64,000 nt of DNA from UBA5078 sp051252515 (GTDB lineage Bacteria > Pseudomonadota > Gammaproteobacteria > Pseudomonadales > Pseudohongiellaceae). The notes below the pieces were generated by a model, which searched no databases, had not been told where the DNA came from, and worked only from the letters and a program-made list of their open reading frames with translations. The stretch lies in the NCBI GenBank assembly GCA_051252515.1, contig JBPOFS010000001.1, positions 1-64,000 on the forward strand, read 5' to 3'. The position numbers and the translations under genes were made by a program. This document shows, one piece after another, positions 9,739 to 18,799 of the stretch (within the stretch, counting starts at the first letter, position 1; every line of letters begins with the position of its first letter).

Positions 9739-11382
9739 ATGATGACTGAGCACAAGAAGTTGGCAGAGGCTAGCTTAGACAGCCTCTACCGCATATTTAC
9801 GGTCCCAGAAGCCCCAGATTCGACTCTTGGCAAGATCGATCAATCGATCTCCCAGAATCTCACGGGCTTCCTTCAGGAGCATATCGTTGCCTCTGAACGC
9901 GACCTTGCGCAAATAGAAAAAGACTTCTCGAACCCTTTTATTCCGCAAGCGCCAAGCTTTGTGTCCGATCAAATCGACTTTCTTCTCGATAAGCTGGTGG
10001 CGCAATCGGTCCATATCGCCTCCCCTAGCTTTGTAGGACATATGGCCTCAGCCCTGCCTTATTTCATGTTGCCGCTGTCTCGCATCATGACCGCTTTGAA
10101 CCAGAATCTCGTGAAAGTGGAAACCTCCAAGGCCTTCACGCCACTAGAGCGTCAAGTCATTGGCATGATTCACCACTTGATCTACGACCGAGACGCAGAC
10201 TATTACGACGCTTGGATGCACAACTCGACCCACGCGCTTGGAAGTTTCTGCTCTGGCGGCACGATCGCGAACCTGACAGCCCTCTGGGCGGCTCGAAACA
10301 CAGTCCTGCGCGCTGATGCCGATTTTGCTGGCATTGCTCAGGACGGACTCGCAGCAGGCTTGAATCACTATGGCTACCGCTCTCTAGCAATCCTTGTATC
10401 CGAACGCGGGCACTACTCACTTGGTAAAGCCGCTGACATACTAGGGATTGGACGACGCAATCTGATCGCTATTGAGACTGATGGCAACAATCGTATTCGC
10501 CCGGAACTCCTAGAGCGCAAATGCGCGCAATTGCATAAGGAAGGCACCAGAGTCATGGCCATCATCGGCGTGGCAGGCTCTTCTGAGACAGGCAGTGTGG
10601 ATCCCCTCAATGCCATCGCTGATATTGCACAAGAGCACAAAGTCCATTTCCATGTTGATTCAGCTTGGGGTGGCCCCACGCTATTCTCGCGCAAACATCG
10701 CCCTCTCCTAGCAGGAATCGAGTGTGCCGACTCGGTTACGATTGATGCCCACAAGCAGCTCTATGTTCCTATGGGAGCAGGGTTATGTGTATTCAAACAA
10801 CCAGAGACGCTGGCCAGTGTTGAGCACCATGCGGAATACATTATTCGCAAAGGCTCCAAAGATTTAGGCAGCCACAGTGTCGAAGGCTCACGCCCAGGCA
10901 TGGCGATATTGGTCCATGCAGGCCTTCATATCATCGCCAAGAGCGGCTACGAATTACTGATCGATGAGGGCATTGCGAAAGCGAAAGCCTTTGCAGAAAT
11001 GATTCGCCAAACGAGCGACTTTGAATTAATCACAGAACCAGAACTCAATATTCTGACCTATCGCTATGTGCCTGAACAGGCGCGAAGCGGGCTTGAAAGC
11101 GACGATAAGAATATCCGCCAACAAACCAACCAACAACTCAACCGGATTACGAAGCTGATTCAGAAAACACAACGAGGCCGTGGGCTTTCGTTTGTGTCAC
11201 GCACACAACTCAACCCAGAACGTTATGAACGGGAACCAATAGTCGTGTTTCGTGTGGTATTAGCGAACCCTTTGACGACCTTAGAAATACTCATCAAGGT
11301 TTTGGAGGAACAGCGGGAAATTGTGGCAGACCCTGCAGTGCAGGAAGAGATAGCTCTCTTCCCTAGCACTCACAGAGATTAA
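9739..11382 (+). CDS. panP: pyridoxal-dependent aspartate 1-decarboxylase PanP
   Basis: A 547-residue group II PLP-dependent decarboxylase, the length and sequence style of PanP, which replaces pyruvoyl-dependent PanD in many Vibrio- and Alteromonas-like bacteria. It makes beta-alanine from aspartate for pantothenate and CoA. Visible features are GSFCSGGTIANLTAL (cofactor phosphate binding), FHVDSAWGGP (aspartate pairing with the PLP ring nitrogen) and TIDAHKQLYVPMG, containing the Schiff-base lysine. Glutamate or other amino-acid decarboxylases share the fold, so substrate assignment rests on overall resemblance to PanP. Two ATGs stand in tandem (9739, 9742) and either may be used. It is monocistronic and convergent with secF. 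Confidence 0.88.
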   Translation: MMTEHKKLAEASLDSLYRIFTVPEAPDSTLGKIDQSISQNLTGFLQEHIVASERDLAQIEKDFSNPFIPQAPSFVSDQIDFLLDKLVAQSVHIASPSFVGHMASALPYFMLPLSRIMTALNQNLVKVETSKAFTPLERQVIGMIHHLIYDRDADYYDAWMHNSTHALGSFCSGGTIANLTALWAARNTVLRADADFAGIAQDGLAAGLNHYGYRSLAILVSERGHYSLGKAADILGIGRRNLIAIETDGNNRIRPELLERKCAQLHKEGTRVMAIIGVAGSSETGSVDPLNAIADIAQEHKVHFHVDSAWGGPTLFSRKHRPLLAGIECADSVTIDAHKQLYVPMGAGLCVFKQPETLASVEHHAEYIIRKGSKDLGSHSVEGSRPGMAILVHAGLHIIAKSGYELLIDEGIAKAKAFAEMIRQTSDFELITEPELNILTYRYVPEQARSGLESDDKNIRQQTNQQLNRITKLIQKTQRGRGLSFVSRTQLNPERYEREPIVVFRVVLANPLTTLEILIKVLEEQREIVADPAVQEEIALFPSTHRD

Positions 11383-11399
11383 CTAAGCAGACTCGGCCG

Positions 11400-12353
11400 T
11401 TATGGCATTGAGTCTTGTGCGCCTTCTTTATTGACCGGCACCATCAAATCTTCTTTGGTGACTTTCAAGTATAAGAGCAAGCTCGAGGCAATATACACAG
11501 ACGAATAGGTACCAATCACGATGCCTAATGTTAATGCCGTCGCAAAGCCTTGAATTGACTCCCCACCCATAATCAACATCGCGCAGACAACAAGCTGCGT
11601 TGTCATTGCCGTGATAATCGTACGGCTTAATGTTTGATTCAACGATAGGTTAATCAATTCGTATGGCGTTCCCTTGCGGGTGACCCGGAAGTTCTCTCGA
11701 ATACGGTCGAATACCACGATAGTATCGTTGATCGAGTAACCGATAATCGCTAGCAAGGCGGCAAGCACGGTTAAGTCAAACTGTAAGCCGAACAGGGAGA
11801 AGATACCCAACGTTAAAATTACGTCGTGAAACAGTGCGATAACGGCTGCTATAGCAAATTTGGATTGGAAACGGATGGCAACATAGATCATCACAATCCC
11901 AAGCGCCACCAATAGTCCCATACCACCGCTTTCAGCTAGCTCTTCGCCAACTCGTGGCCCGACAAACTCTAGGCGGTTAATCGTTAACTCTGCATCGGTG
12001 TCTTGTCGCAGTGACGCAAGGATGTCATCCCCTAGGGTGACTAGATTATTGGCCATCTCTTCTTGGCTGACCGTGTCATCCACAGGCAAACGAATCAAAA
12101 CATCTTGGTCGGATCCAAAGGCCACCACCTGCGCGTCCTCGAAACCTGAGCCACGCAACTTATCACTCACATCTGCCACTGTCACCGGTTGCGAATAGCC
12201 AACCTCAACGAGTGTGCCCGCGGTAAAATCTAACCCTAACTCTAATGAATTTATTAACAAAGAGCCCACGGATATAACAATAGCCGCTACAGAGGCGATA
12301 CCAAAAGGTTTCGCCAAACTCATGAAATCAAATTGCCTTCCCAATATGGACAT
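11400..12353 (-). CDS. secF: protein translocase subunit SecF
   Basis: A 317-residue inner-membrane RND-type protein that works with SecD and YajC to drive late steps of Sec export using the proton gradient. There is one N-terminal TM segment, a periplasmic domain containing GLDFTAGTLVEVGY, and five C-terminal TM segments. Conserved stretches include AIIGYSINDTIVVFDRIREN and the TRTIITAMTT-type loop. The ATG at 12353 is preceded by TGGAG with good spacing and is preferred over a GTG at 12368. It is the last gene of the prfC-tgt-yajC-secD-secF run. Confidence 0.97.
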   Translation of the reverse strand: MSILGRQFDFMSLAKPFGIASVAAIVISVGSLLINSLELGLDFTAGTLVEVGYSQPVTVADVSDKLRGSGFEDAQVVAFGSDQDVLIRLPVDDTVSQEEMANNLVTLGDDILASLRQDTDAELTINRLEFVGPRVGEELAESGGMGLLVALGIVMIYVAIRFQSKFAIAAVIALFHDVILTLGIFSLFGLQFDLTVLAALLAIIGYSINDTIVVFDRIRENFRVTRKGTPYELINLSLNQTLSRTIITAMTTQLVVCAMLIMGGESIQGFATALTLGIVIGTYSSVYIASSLLLYLKVTKEDLMVPVNKEGAQDSMP

Positions 12354-12419
12354 ACTTTGCTCCAGCACCTGCTTTTAATATTTTGTTTCGTTGACTAGTG
12401 GCCTAATAAGGCGCTCATG

Positions 12420-14270
12420 TCACGCATATTTACCAATAGACAACTTATCAACAGCTCGGCCGCCGTACATCAGATTCACGATTGAGCGAGTCACAATAAT
12501 GGAGGTGAACATTGACGTGGCGATACCAATCATCAACGTCACTGCAAAGCCTTTTACTGGCCCAGTTCCAATTGAGAACAGAACCACACCGACTAGCAGA
12601 GTCGTCACGTTGGCGTCGATAATCGTGCTAAAGGCATGATTAAACCCTTGCGAGATGGCGCCTTGTGGCGACAATCCTGCGGCAAGTTCTTCTCGTATTC
12701 GGGTAAAGATGAGTACGTTGGCATCAACGGCCATCCCCACGATCAAGACAATACCGAAGATACCCGGCAAGGTCAGTGTCGCAGAAATAATCGACATAAT
12801 GGCAATCAACATTAGGACATTCACCGCGAGCGCTAAGTTCGCCGCAAGGCCAAACAATCGGTAATAGAACAGCATGAATATCAGCACCATACCGAAGCCT
12901 AAATACACAGCTTGCGTGCCTTGCTGGATATTCTCAGCACCAAGGCTTGGGCCTAGCGTTCGCTCTTCTACGAAATACATAGGCGCCGCGAGAGCACCGG
13001 AGCGAATCAATAGCGACAGCTCATTGGCTTCAGTCGTGTTCAAGCCAGTAATAACAAACTCACGACCCAAGGCCGCACGGATGGTGGCGTGGCTAATCAG
13101 ACGCTTCTCTTCATACGCCTCTTGCTCTTCAATCATTTCACCGTTTTCATCTGCGACGAAAGTGCTACGCGTTTTCGTTTCGCTCAAAACGATGTCCATC
13201 TGCGTGCCGATATTTTCGCGAGTCACACGGCTAAACTGCTCACCACCTTGCGCATCAAGATTAATGACTACTTGTGGCAGACCTTGCTGATCAAGAGATG
13301 AACGCACGTTGCTGACGCGATCGCCTTGTAAGATGACATCATTGCTGACATCAACTAGTTGGCCTTGATATTCGTAAGTTGAATAAGAATTTGAAGGGGC
13401 ACCTGGCGCTGCTTCTAAATGAAACTGCAAGGTCGCAATACGCTGCAAGATTCGTTTAGCTTGCGCGGTATCTTGAACACCTGGGAGCTCAACGACGATT
13501 CTGTTAGTGCCTTGTTGCTGCACCACTGGCTCGGAAACGCCTAGCGAGTCAACACGGTTTAGGATCGTAGTCTTGTTCGCCGCGATGGTGTCGCGTTGTA
13601 GTTGCAGAATATCAGCATCAGCTAAACTCATTTCTAGAATGAAGTTGTCACCTTGCTCGCGATTGATCGTCTGCAGGTCCGCAAAGTTCTCTCGAATCAA
13701 AGAGCGCGCTTGTGAACGAGCCTCTTCATCTTGGAATCGTGCGACGATGAGATTGGGATTATCTAGAGACAAAGCGCGTGAGCGGATTCTTTCACTACGC
13801 AGCAATTGACGAATCGTGCTGACGTTGTTTTCCATGCGTCGCTCTAGCGCCGCATCCATGTCCACTTCCATCAAAAAGTGCACACCGCCTTGTAGATCAA
13901 GCCCTAGGCTCATTTTTCCTGCATTAATCGCTTGCAACCACCCCGGTGTTGTAGGGGCAAGATTCAATGCCGTGAAATAACCACCAACAAGCGTTTGCTC
14001 AATGATCGCCTTGCCACGCAACTGATCTTCTAGATTACTAAAACGCACTAAGCCACTGCCGTCATTAACAGCCTCGCCAAAATACTCGACATCTTCAGCA
14101 CGCAAGGCGTCCGTGATCATGCCCAGATCAAACTCTGTAATATCTTGATCTTCGTGGCTAATTTGCACAGCAGGGTCGTCGGGGTAAAGATTGGGAGCGG
14201 AATAAACCGCAGCCAAAAGCACCACAAAAACGACAAGCAGGTTTTTCCAAAGAGGGAACTTATTCAGCAT
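12420..14270 (-). CDS. secD: protein translocase subunit SecD
   Basis: 616 residues, the usual gammaproteobacterial length. An N-terminal TM segment (KNLLVVFVVLLAAVYSAPNLY) is followed by a large periplasmic P1/base region with LGLDLQGGVHFLMEVD near residue 120, and five C-terminal TM helices. GMAVDANVLIFTRIREE, the RND signature, lies near residue 545. It forms a complex with SecF and YajC in the inner membrane and helps release exported proteins on the periplasmic side. It lies 48 bp downstream of yajC and 66 bp upstream of the preferred secF ATG. Confidence 0.98.
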   Translation of the reverse strand: MLNKFPLWKNLLVVFVVLLAAVYSAPNLYPDDPAVQISHEDQDITEFDLGMITDALRAEDVEYFGEAVNDGSGLVRFSNLEDQLRGKAIIEQTLVGGYFTALNLAPTTPGWLQAINAGKMSLGLDLQGGVHFLMEVDMDAALERRMENNVSTIRQLLRSERIRSRALSLDNPNLIVARFQDEEARSQARSLIRENFADLQTINREQGDNFILEMSLADADILQLQRDTIAANKTTILNRVDSLGVSEPVVQQQGTNRIVVELPGVQDTAQAKRILQRIATLQFHLEAAPGAPSNSYSTYEYQGQLVDVSNDVILQGDRVSNVRSSLDQQGLPQVVINLDAQGGEQFSRVTRENIGTQMDIVLSETKTRSTFVADENGEMIEEQEAYEEKRLISHATIRAALGREFVITGLNTTEANELSLLIRSGALAAPMYFVEERTLGPSLGAENIQQGTQAVYLGFGMVLIFMLFYYRLFGLAANLALAVNVLMLIAIMSIISATLTLPGIFGIVLIVGMAVDANVLIFTRIREELAAGLSPQGAISQGFNHAFSTIIDANVTTLLVGVVLFSIGTGPVKGFAVTLMIGIATSMFTSIIVTRSIVNLMYGGRAVDKLSIGKYA

Positions 14271-14318
14271 CGATCTAAACTCTTATTAGGAGGCGCCAAT
14301 CACGCCTGAATGGAGCGG

Positions 14319-14648
14319 TTACTGAATTGACTTAATCGTGCCTTTTGGAAGCGCAGCAGCAATAGAAGCTTTTTGCATACTTAGCTCTACACCCTCTGCC
14401 ACTTGAAGCGTCACGTAATCATCAGTCACCTTCGTGATTTTACCGAGCAATCCACCGCTTGTAAGGACTTCGTCTCCTTTAGCGAGACCAGTTACTAGCT
14501 CTTTATGCTCTTTTGCGCGTTTAGACTGCGGACGCCAAAGAATCAGATAGAACAGTACAAACATACCGCCAATGAATAAAATATTGAAAGTCACGCTCTG
14601 CTGCGGCGCGGCGTCCTGCGCGTATGCGGCGCTAATGAAAAAGTCCAT
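14319..14648 (-). CDS. yajC: preprotein translocase subunit YajC
   Basis: A 109-residue single-span membrane protein. The TM helix covers about residues 22-40 (FNILFIGGMFVLFYLILWRP), followed by RPQSKRAKEHKELVTGLAKG and the cytoplasmic beta-barrel segment GDEVLTSGGLLGKI, the YajC hallmark. It associates with SecD/SecF as an accessory factor. It lies between tgt and secD, the conserved order in proteobacteria. Confidence 0.97.
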   Translation of the reverse strand: MDFFISAAYAQDAAPQQSVTFNILFIGGMFVLFYLILWRPQSKRAKEHKELVTGLAKGDEVLTSGGLLGKITKVTDDYVTLQVAEGVELSMQKASIAAALPKGTIKSIQ

Positions 14649-14731
14649 GTTATTACTCTCTTTATGTGTGGTGTTCTATTGTTGGGTCTAATGCAACGAA
14701 ATCAAGAGCGTTGCAGACCATCTAAAGCAGT

Positions 14732-15853
14732 TTATTTGACGTTATCGTCAGGCTCACTGGCCGTTTGACTGGCGTAGTAGCCCTCAATAAAGGCGCTCAA
14801 TCTACCTTGTTCTATAGCCTGACGCAAACCTTGCATCAGTTTTTGGTAATAGCGAAGATTGTGCACAGTGTTGAGCTGCGCCCCAAGCATTTCCTTGCAC
14901 TTATCAAGGTGATGCAGGTAAGCGACACTGAAATTTTTGCAGGTGTAGCAATCACATTGCGGGTCCAATGGGCCCGTATCATCTTTATATCGTGCATTGC
15001 GCAGACGCACTAATCCCTTGCTTGTGAACAGGTGAGCATTACGCGCATTTCGGGTAGGCATGACACAGTCAAACATGTCGACGCCCCTCACTACTGCTTG
15101 AATAATGTCATCTGGAGTGCCCACTCCCATCAAATATCGAGGCTTGTCTGCCGGCATTTCGTTGGCAATCAAATCCAAAACCTTGATCATTTCATCTTTG
15201 GGCTCGCCGACCGATAAACCACCAATGGCATAGCCATCAAAGTCCATTGCCGCAAGCGCCTTCAATGACTGTTCGCGCAGAGCGGGATACATTCCCCCTT
15301 GCACGATGCCAAATAGCGCCGAAGGATGATCGCCGTGCGCCTCTTTGCAGCGCAATGCCCAGCGCAATGAAAGGTTCATAGACGTTTCGGCGTCTTTCTC
15401 ACTGACGGGATAAGGAGTGCATTCATCAAACTGCATGATGATGTCCGCGCCTAACTCCTGCTGCACTTGAATGGCAGACTCAGGGCCAAGGAACACCTGG
15501 GCGCCATCCACAGGAGAGCGAAAGCGAACGCCCTCTTCTGTAATCTTACGCATATCCCCTAAGCTAAAAACTTGAAAACCACCCGAGTCGGTCAGAATTG
15601 GTTTATCCCAGCCAATAAACTCATGTAGCCCACCGTGCGCTTGCACGATCTTTGTGCCAGGGCGCAACATTAAATGAAAGGTATTGCCCAGCAATATCTC
15701 TGCGCCGGTATCTTTAACTTGTGCAGGCGTCATGCCTTTCACTGTGCCGTAGGTCCCTACTGGCATAAATGCAGGAGTTTGCACCTCGCCGCGAGGAAAA
15801 CTTAAGGTGCCACGTCGCGCGACGCCATCTTTGCTATGTACTTTAAATTGCAT
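14732..15853 (-). CDS. tgt: queuine tRNA-ribosyltransferase
   Basis: A 373-residue TIM-barrel enzyme that swaps guanine at wobble position 34 of GUN-anticodon tRNAs (Asp, Asn, His, Tyr) for preQ1, the key step of queuosine synthesis. Visible motifs are FMPVGTYGTVKGMTP, ILTDSGGFQVFSLG (active-site aspartate region), IGGLSVGEPKDEM and the zinc site CDCYTCKNFSVAYLHHLDKC. The ATG at 15853 follows GAGAG and gives the family length; a TTG at 15865 is less likely. queA, often upstream of tgt, is absent here; prfC ends 21 bp upstream instead. The queuosine link to the DUF3524 glycosyltransferase at 4984 is notable. Confidence 0.98.
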   Translation of the reverse strand: MQFKVHSKDGVARRGTLSFPRGEVQTPAFMPVGTYGTVKGMTPAQVKDTGAEILLGNTFHLMLRPGTKIVQAHGGLHEFIGWDKPILTDSGGFQVFSLGDMRKITEEGVRFRSPVDGAQVFLGPESAIQVQQELGADIIMQFDECTPYPVSEKDAETSMNLSLRWALRCKEAHGDHPSALFGIVQGGMYPALREQSLKALAAMDFDGYAIGGLSVGEPKDEMIKVLDLIANEMPADKPRYLMGVGTPDDIIQAVVRGVDMFDCVMPTRNARNAHLFTSKGLVRLRNARYKDDTGPLDPQCDCYTCKNFSVAYLHHLDKCKEMLGAQLNTVHNLRYYQKLMQGLRQAIEQGRLSAFIEGYYASQTASEPDDNVK

Positions 15854-15874
15854 GCTAGCTCTCAAAAATCAGGA

Positions 15875-17461
15875 TTAATGCTCACGTGTGGCGTGGAACT
15901 CGATGTCCGGCCAACGCTCTTCCATTAAGGACAGGTTGACCCGGCTAGGAGCAAGATAGGTCAGATGCTCACCGCCATCGATGGAGATATTGTCGTAAGC
16001 CTTCTTGCGAAACTCTTCTAACTTCGCAGGCTTTTTACTGGTGACCCAACGAGCACTGTAGACACTCACCGGCTCATAAATACAATCGACCTTGTATTCG
16101 TCTTTTAACCGGAAAGCTACAACTTCAAATTGCAGCACCCCGACAGCCCCAACAATCAGGTCGTTATTTTTAAACGGCATAAACACCTGTACAGAGCCCT
16201 CTTCGGACAATTGCTTCAGCCCTTTTTGCAGCTGCTTCATTTTCAGCGGGTCTTTTAGGCGTATGCGCTTGAATAGTTCAGGAGCGAAATGCGGAATCCC
16301 CTTGAACTGCAGGGCTTCGCCTTCAGTAAAGGTATCGCCTATTTGAATAGTGCCATGGTTATGGAAGCCCAAGATATCGCCCGAAACGGCCTCGATAGCT
16401 TGTTCGCGCTCACCCGCCAAAAAGGTCACCGCATCGCTCACGCGGACTTCTTTGTTTATACGGGTATGCAGCACTTTCATGCCTCGGTTATAGCTACCAG
16501 AGCACACACGCAAAAATGCGATGCGGTCACGGTGCTTGGGATCCATATTGGCTTGAATTTTAAACACAAAAGCGGTGAACTTTTCCTCTTTCGGCTCTAC
16601 AGTTCTTGTTTGTGTATCACGGGCCATCGGTGCCGGCGCCCACTCTACAAATTCATTAAGCATTTCGCGTACACCAAAATTGCCTAAAGCCGTGCCGAAG
16701 TAAACCGGCGTCATGCGACCGGCTAGATACTCATCCAGATCAAAGCGATTACTGGCACCGCGCACAAGCTCGATCTCCATCTGTAAGTCTTCGGTATAGG
16801 CGCCCAATAAAGCGTGTGCCTCGGGACTATCGAGCCCCTTGATCTCACGATCCTCATGCAAGTGGTCACTTTGTCCCTGCTCGTAGACATGGATGGTGTC
16901 AGTATATAAGTTATAAACCCCTTTGAATTCCTTGCCCATGCCTAGAGGCCAGTTAATAGGAGCACAGCGAATCCCAAGCACGGTTTCGATCTCATCCAAC
17001 ACTTCAATCGGGTCACGGGTATCGCGGTCTAGTTTGTTCACAAAGGTGAAGATCGGAGTATCACGCAGGCGACACACTTCCATTAGCTTAATGGTGCGAG
17101 CCTCAACGCCCTTCGCGCCATCGACTACCATCAAGGCGGAATCAACTGCCGTGAGTACACGATAAGTGTCTTCTGAGAAGTCTTCGTGGCCTGGGGTATC
17201 GAGCAAGTTAACCATGCGATCGCGATACGGAAACTGCATAACCGAGGACGTCACGGATATTCCGCGCTGTTGCTCCATCGCCATCCAGTCAGAGGTCGCG
17301 TGGCGATCCGACTTTTTACCCTTTACCGTGCCCGCTTTTTGGATAAGTTTGCCAAGCAAAAGCAGCTTTTCGGTGATAGTAGTCTTACCCGCATCGGGGT
17401 GGGAGATAATAGCGAATGTTCGTCGCTTGTTGATTTCATTGATCAAATCGGCATTTGCCAT
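15875..17461 (-). CDS. prfC: peptide chain release factor 3
   Basis: A 528-residue translational GTPase that recycles RF1/RF2 from the ribosome after termination. G-domain motifs are all visible: SHPDAGKTTITEKLL (P-loop), GISVTSSVMQF (switch I), DTPGHEDFSEDT (G3) and VNKLDRDTRDP (G4). The RF3-specific C-terminal domain is complete. It is the first gene of a leftward run with tgt 21 bp downstream. A short inverted repeat (17481-17497, arms GTACA/TGTAC) sits just upstream of the ATG and could be a regulatory site, though this is speculative. Confidence 0.98.
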   Translation of the reverse strand: MANADLINEINKRRTFAIISHPDAGKTTITEKLLLLGKLIQKAGTVKGKKSDRHATSDWMAMEQQRGISVTSSVMQFPYRDRMVNLLDTPGHEDFSEDTYRVLTAVDSALMVVDGAKGVEARTIKLMEVCRLRDTPIFTFVNKLDRDTRDPIEVLDEIETVLGIRCAPINWPLGMGKEFKGVYNLYTDTIHVYEQGQSDHLHEDREIKGLDSPEAHALLGAYTEDLQMEIELVRGASNRFDLDEYLAGRMTPVYFGTALGNFGVREMLNEFVEWAPAPMARDTQTRTVEPKEEKFTAFVFKIQANMDPKHRDRIAFLRVCSGSYNRGMKVLHTRINKEVRVSDAVTFLAGEREQAIEAVSGDILGFHNHGTIQIGDTFTEGEALQFKGIPHFAPELFKRIRLKDPLKMKQLQKGLKQLSEEGSVQVFMPFKNNDLIVGAVGVLQFEVVAFRLKDEYKVDCIYEPVSVYSARWVTSKKPAKLEEFRKKAYDNISIDGGEHLTYLAPSRVNLSLMEERWPDIEFHATREH

Positions 17462-17480
17462 TATTTCTAGATCCTATTTC

Positions 17481-17497
17481 GTACAAACATTGTGTAC
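17481..17497. repeat. inverted repeat upstream of prfC
   Basis: Five-base arms GTACA and TGTAC flank a 7-bp spacer, 20 bp upstream of the prfC ATG. It could be an operator, but short repeats of this size also arise by chance. Confidence 0.3.
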
Positions 17498-17653
17498 AAA
17501 AAACTACAGTACACTCAAAACCCTGCATGCAAAGTTTACCCCCGGCCTTTTAGCCAGCAAAACTCTCACCAAAGCGACAAAAATTAAAAAGTACGCGATT
17601 CTAGCAAAATCACTGCACTCAATGAATTAATTCACTCACTGGATTACAAATCC

Positions 17654-17704
17654 TTGACATCATCCTTAATGAATGCGAATTTTCACATATATTAAATTTC
17701 ACAT
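17654..17704 (+). promoter_or_regulatory. arsR promoter/operator region
   Basis: A perfect -35 hexamer TTGACA (17654-17659) has a poor -10 (GAATTT, 17677-17682) at 17 bp. Overlapping the expected start and downstream zone is a direct repeat TTTCACAT at 17681-17688 and 17697-17704, 16 bp apart. ArsR repressors bind AT-rich repeats overlapping their own promoter, so this repeat is a plausible operator. Confidence 0.4.
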
Positions 17705-17714
17705 GTATATCTCT

Positions 17715-18044
17715 ATGAACCCTTGCCAATTTTACAAATTCCTAGCAGACGATACGCGCCTTAAGTGCATCCTACTCATTTCCCAAACCACCGAGGCTTG
17801 CGTATGCGACTTAATGACGGCATTGAACTTAGACCAACCAAAGACCTCTCGTCATCTTGCCCAGCTTCGTAAAGGCGCAATACTGCAAGATGAGCGTCGC
17901 GGGAAATGGGTTTACTACAAATTACATCCAGACCTGCCACGCTGGGCGCATGATGTCATTCAAAGCACGGCCCACAACAACACCGAGTACCTTCAAAGCG
18001 CCTTAACAACTCTCAATTGCTGCCAGCTAACCGATAACTGCTAA
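17715..18044 (+). CDS. arsR: ArsR-family arsenite-responsive repressor
   Basis: A 109-residue winged-helix repressor expected to release DNA on binding As(III). The recognition helix region reads QPKTSRHLAQLRKG, followed by the wing DERRGKWVYYKL. The alpha-3 metal motif is ACVCDLM: Cys29 and Cys31 match the first two ligands of E. coli ArsR, but the third is Met34. The C-terminal tail carries Cys102, Cys103 and Cys109, with the spacing (0, +1, +7) reported for Acidithiobacillus ferrooxidans ArsR. The start at 17715 fits the family; an upstream in-frame ATG at 17673 would add 14 residues and overlap the promoter. It is first in arsR-arsH-acr3. Confidence 0.93.
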   Translation: MNPCQFYKFLADDTRLKCILLISQTTEACVCDLMTALNLDQPKTSRHLAQLRKGAILQDERRGKWVYYKLHPDLPRWAHDVIQSTAHNNTEYLQSALTTLNCCQLTDNC

Positions 18045-18069
18045 CCACGTAAAAACTTGGAGCCAATAA

Positions 18070-18789
18070 GTGAGCATTACAGATTCAGATCTACCCAACA
18101 TTGATTCCACGCAATTAGAAACGCCTAGCAGCGCTCGATTTACCGCCAAACCTAGCGCTCATAAACCAAGAATTCTATTACTTTACGGCTCGCTACGAGA
18201 GCGCTCATTCAGCCGACTAGTCACCGAAGAGGCCGCTCGCCTGCTCGATCAACTGGGCGCCGAAACTCGAATCTTCAACCCTAGCGGACTACCTCAGGCG
18301 GATACTGCGGATGACACTCACCCTAAAGTCCAAGAGCTACGCGAGCTAATGATGTGGTCTGAGGCCCAGGTTTGGTGCTCCCCAGAACGCCACGGTTCCA
18401 TGACTAGCATCTTCAAAAGCCAGATCGATTGGGTCCCCTTGAATCTTGGCGGAGTGCGCCCTACCCAAGGCAAGGCGCTTGCGATCATGCAGGTGTGCGG
18501 GGGCTCGCAATCGTTCAATACAGTGAATCAACTGCGTATTCTCGGCCGCTGGATGCGGATGTTCACCATCCCCAATCAATCATCGGTCCCCAAAGCCTTC
18601 CTAGAGTTTGACGACAAAGACCGAATGCGCGCGTCACCTTTCTACAATCGGATTGTCGACGTTATGGAAGAGCTCATGAAGTTCACCTTACTGCTGCGCG
18701 ACAATAAAGAGTACTTAGTGGATCGTTACTCAGAGCGAGTTGAGTCTGCCGAACAAGTCAGTGCTCGCGTTAATCAAGCAAAATTATAG
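18070..18789 (+). CDS. arsH: ArsH, NADPH-dependent FMN reductase of arsenic resistance
   Basis: A 239-residue flavodoxin-like protein. LLLYGSLRERSFSRL is the FMN phosphate-binding loop, and CSPERHGSMTSIFKSQIDW and the LRILGRWMRMF segment are typical of ArsH. ArsH oxidises trivalent organoarsenicals to less toxic pentavalent forms. The GTG start is supported by TTGGAG upstream. It sits 25 bp after arsR and 10 bp before acr3 in one operon. No arsenate reductase (arsC) is present in the cluster. Confidence 0.95.
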   Translation: MSITDSDLPNIDSTQLETPSSARFTAKPSAHKPRILLLYGSLRERSFSRLVTEEAARLLDQLGAETRIFNPSGLPQADTADDTHPKVQELRELMMWSEAQVWCSPERHGSMTSIFKSQIDWVPLNLGGVRPTQGKALAIMQVCGGSQSFNTVNQLRILGRWMRMFTIPNQSSVPKAFLEFDDKDRMRASPFYNRIVDVMEELMKFTLLLRDNKEYLVDRYSERVESAEQVSARVNQAKL

Positions 18790-18799
18790 AAGAGCCATC

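Noticed and set aside
9739..11382. Glutamate or aromatic-amino-acid decarboxylase
   Set aside because: The fold is shared, but length and conserved segments resemble PanP more closely; substrate still needs confirmation.
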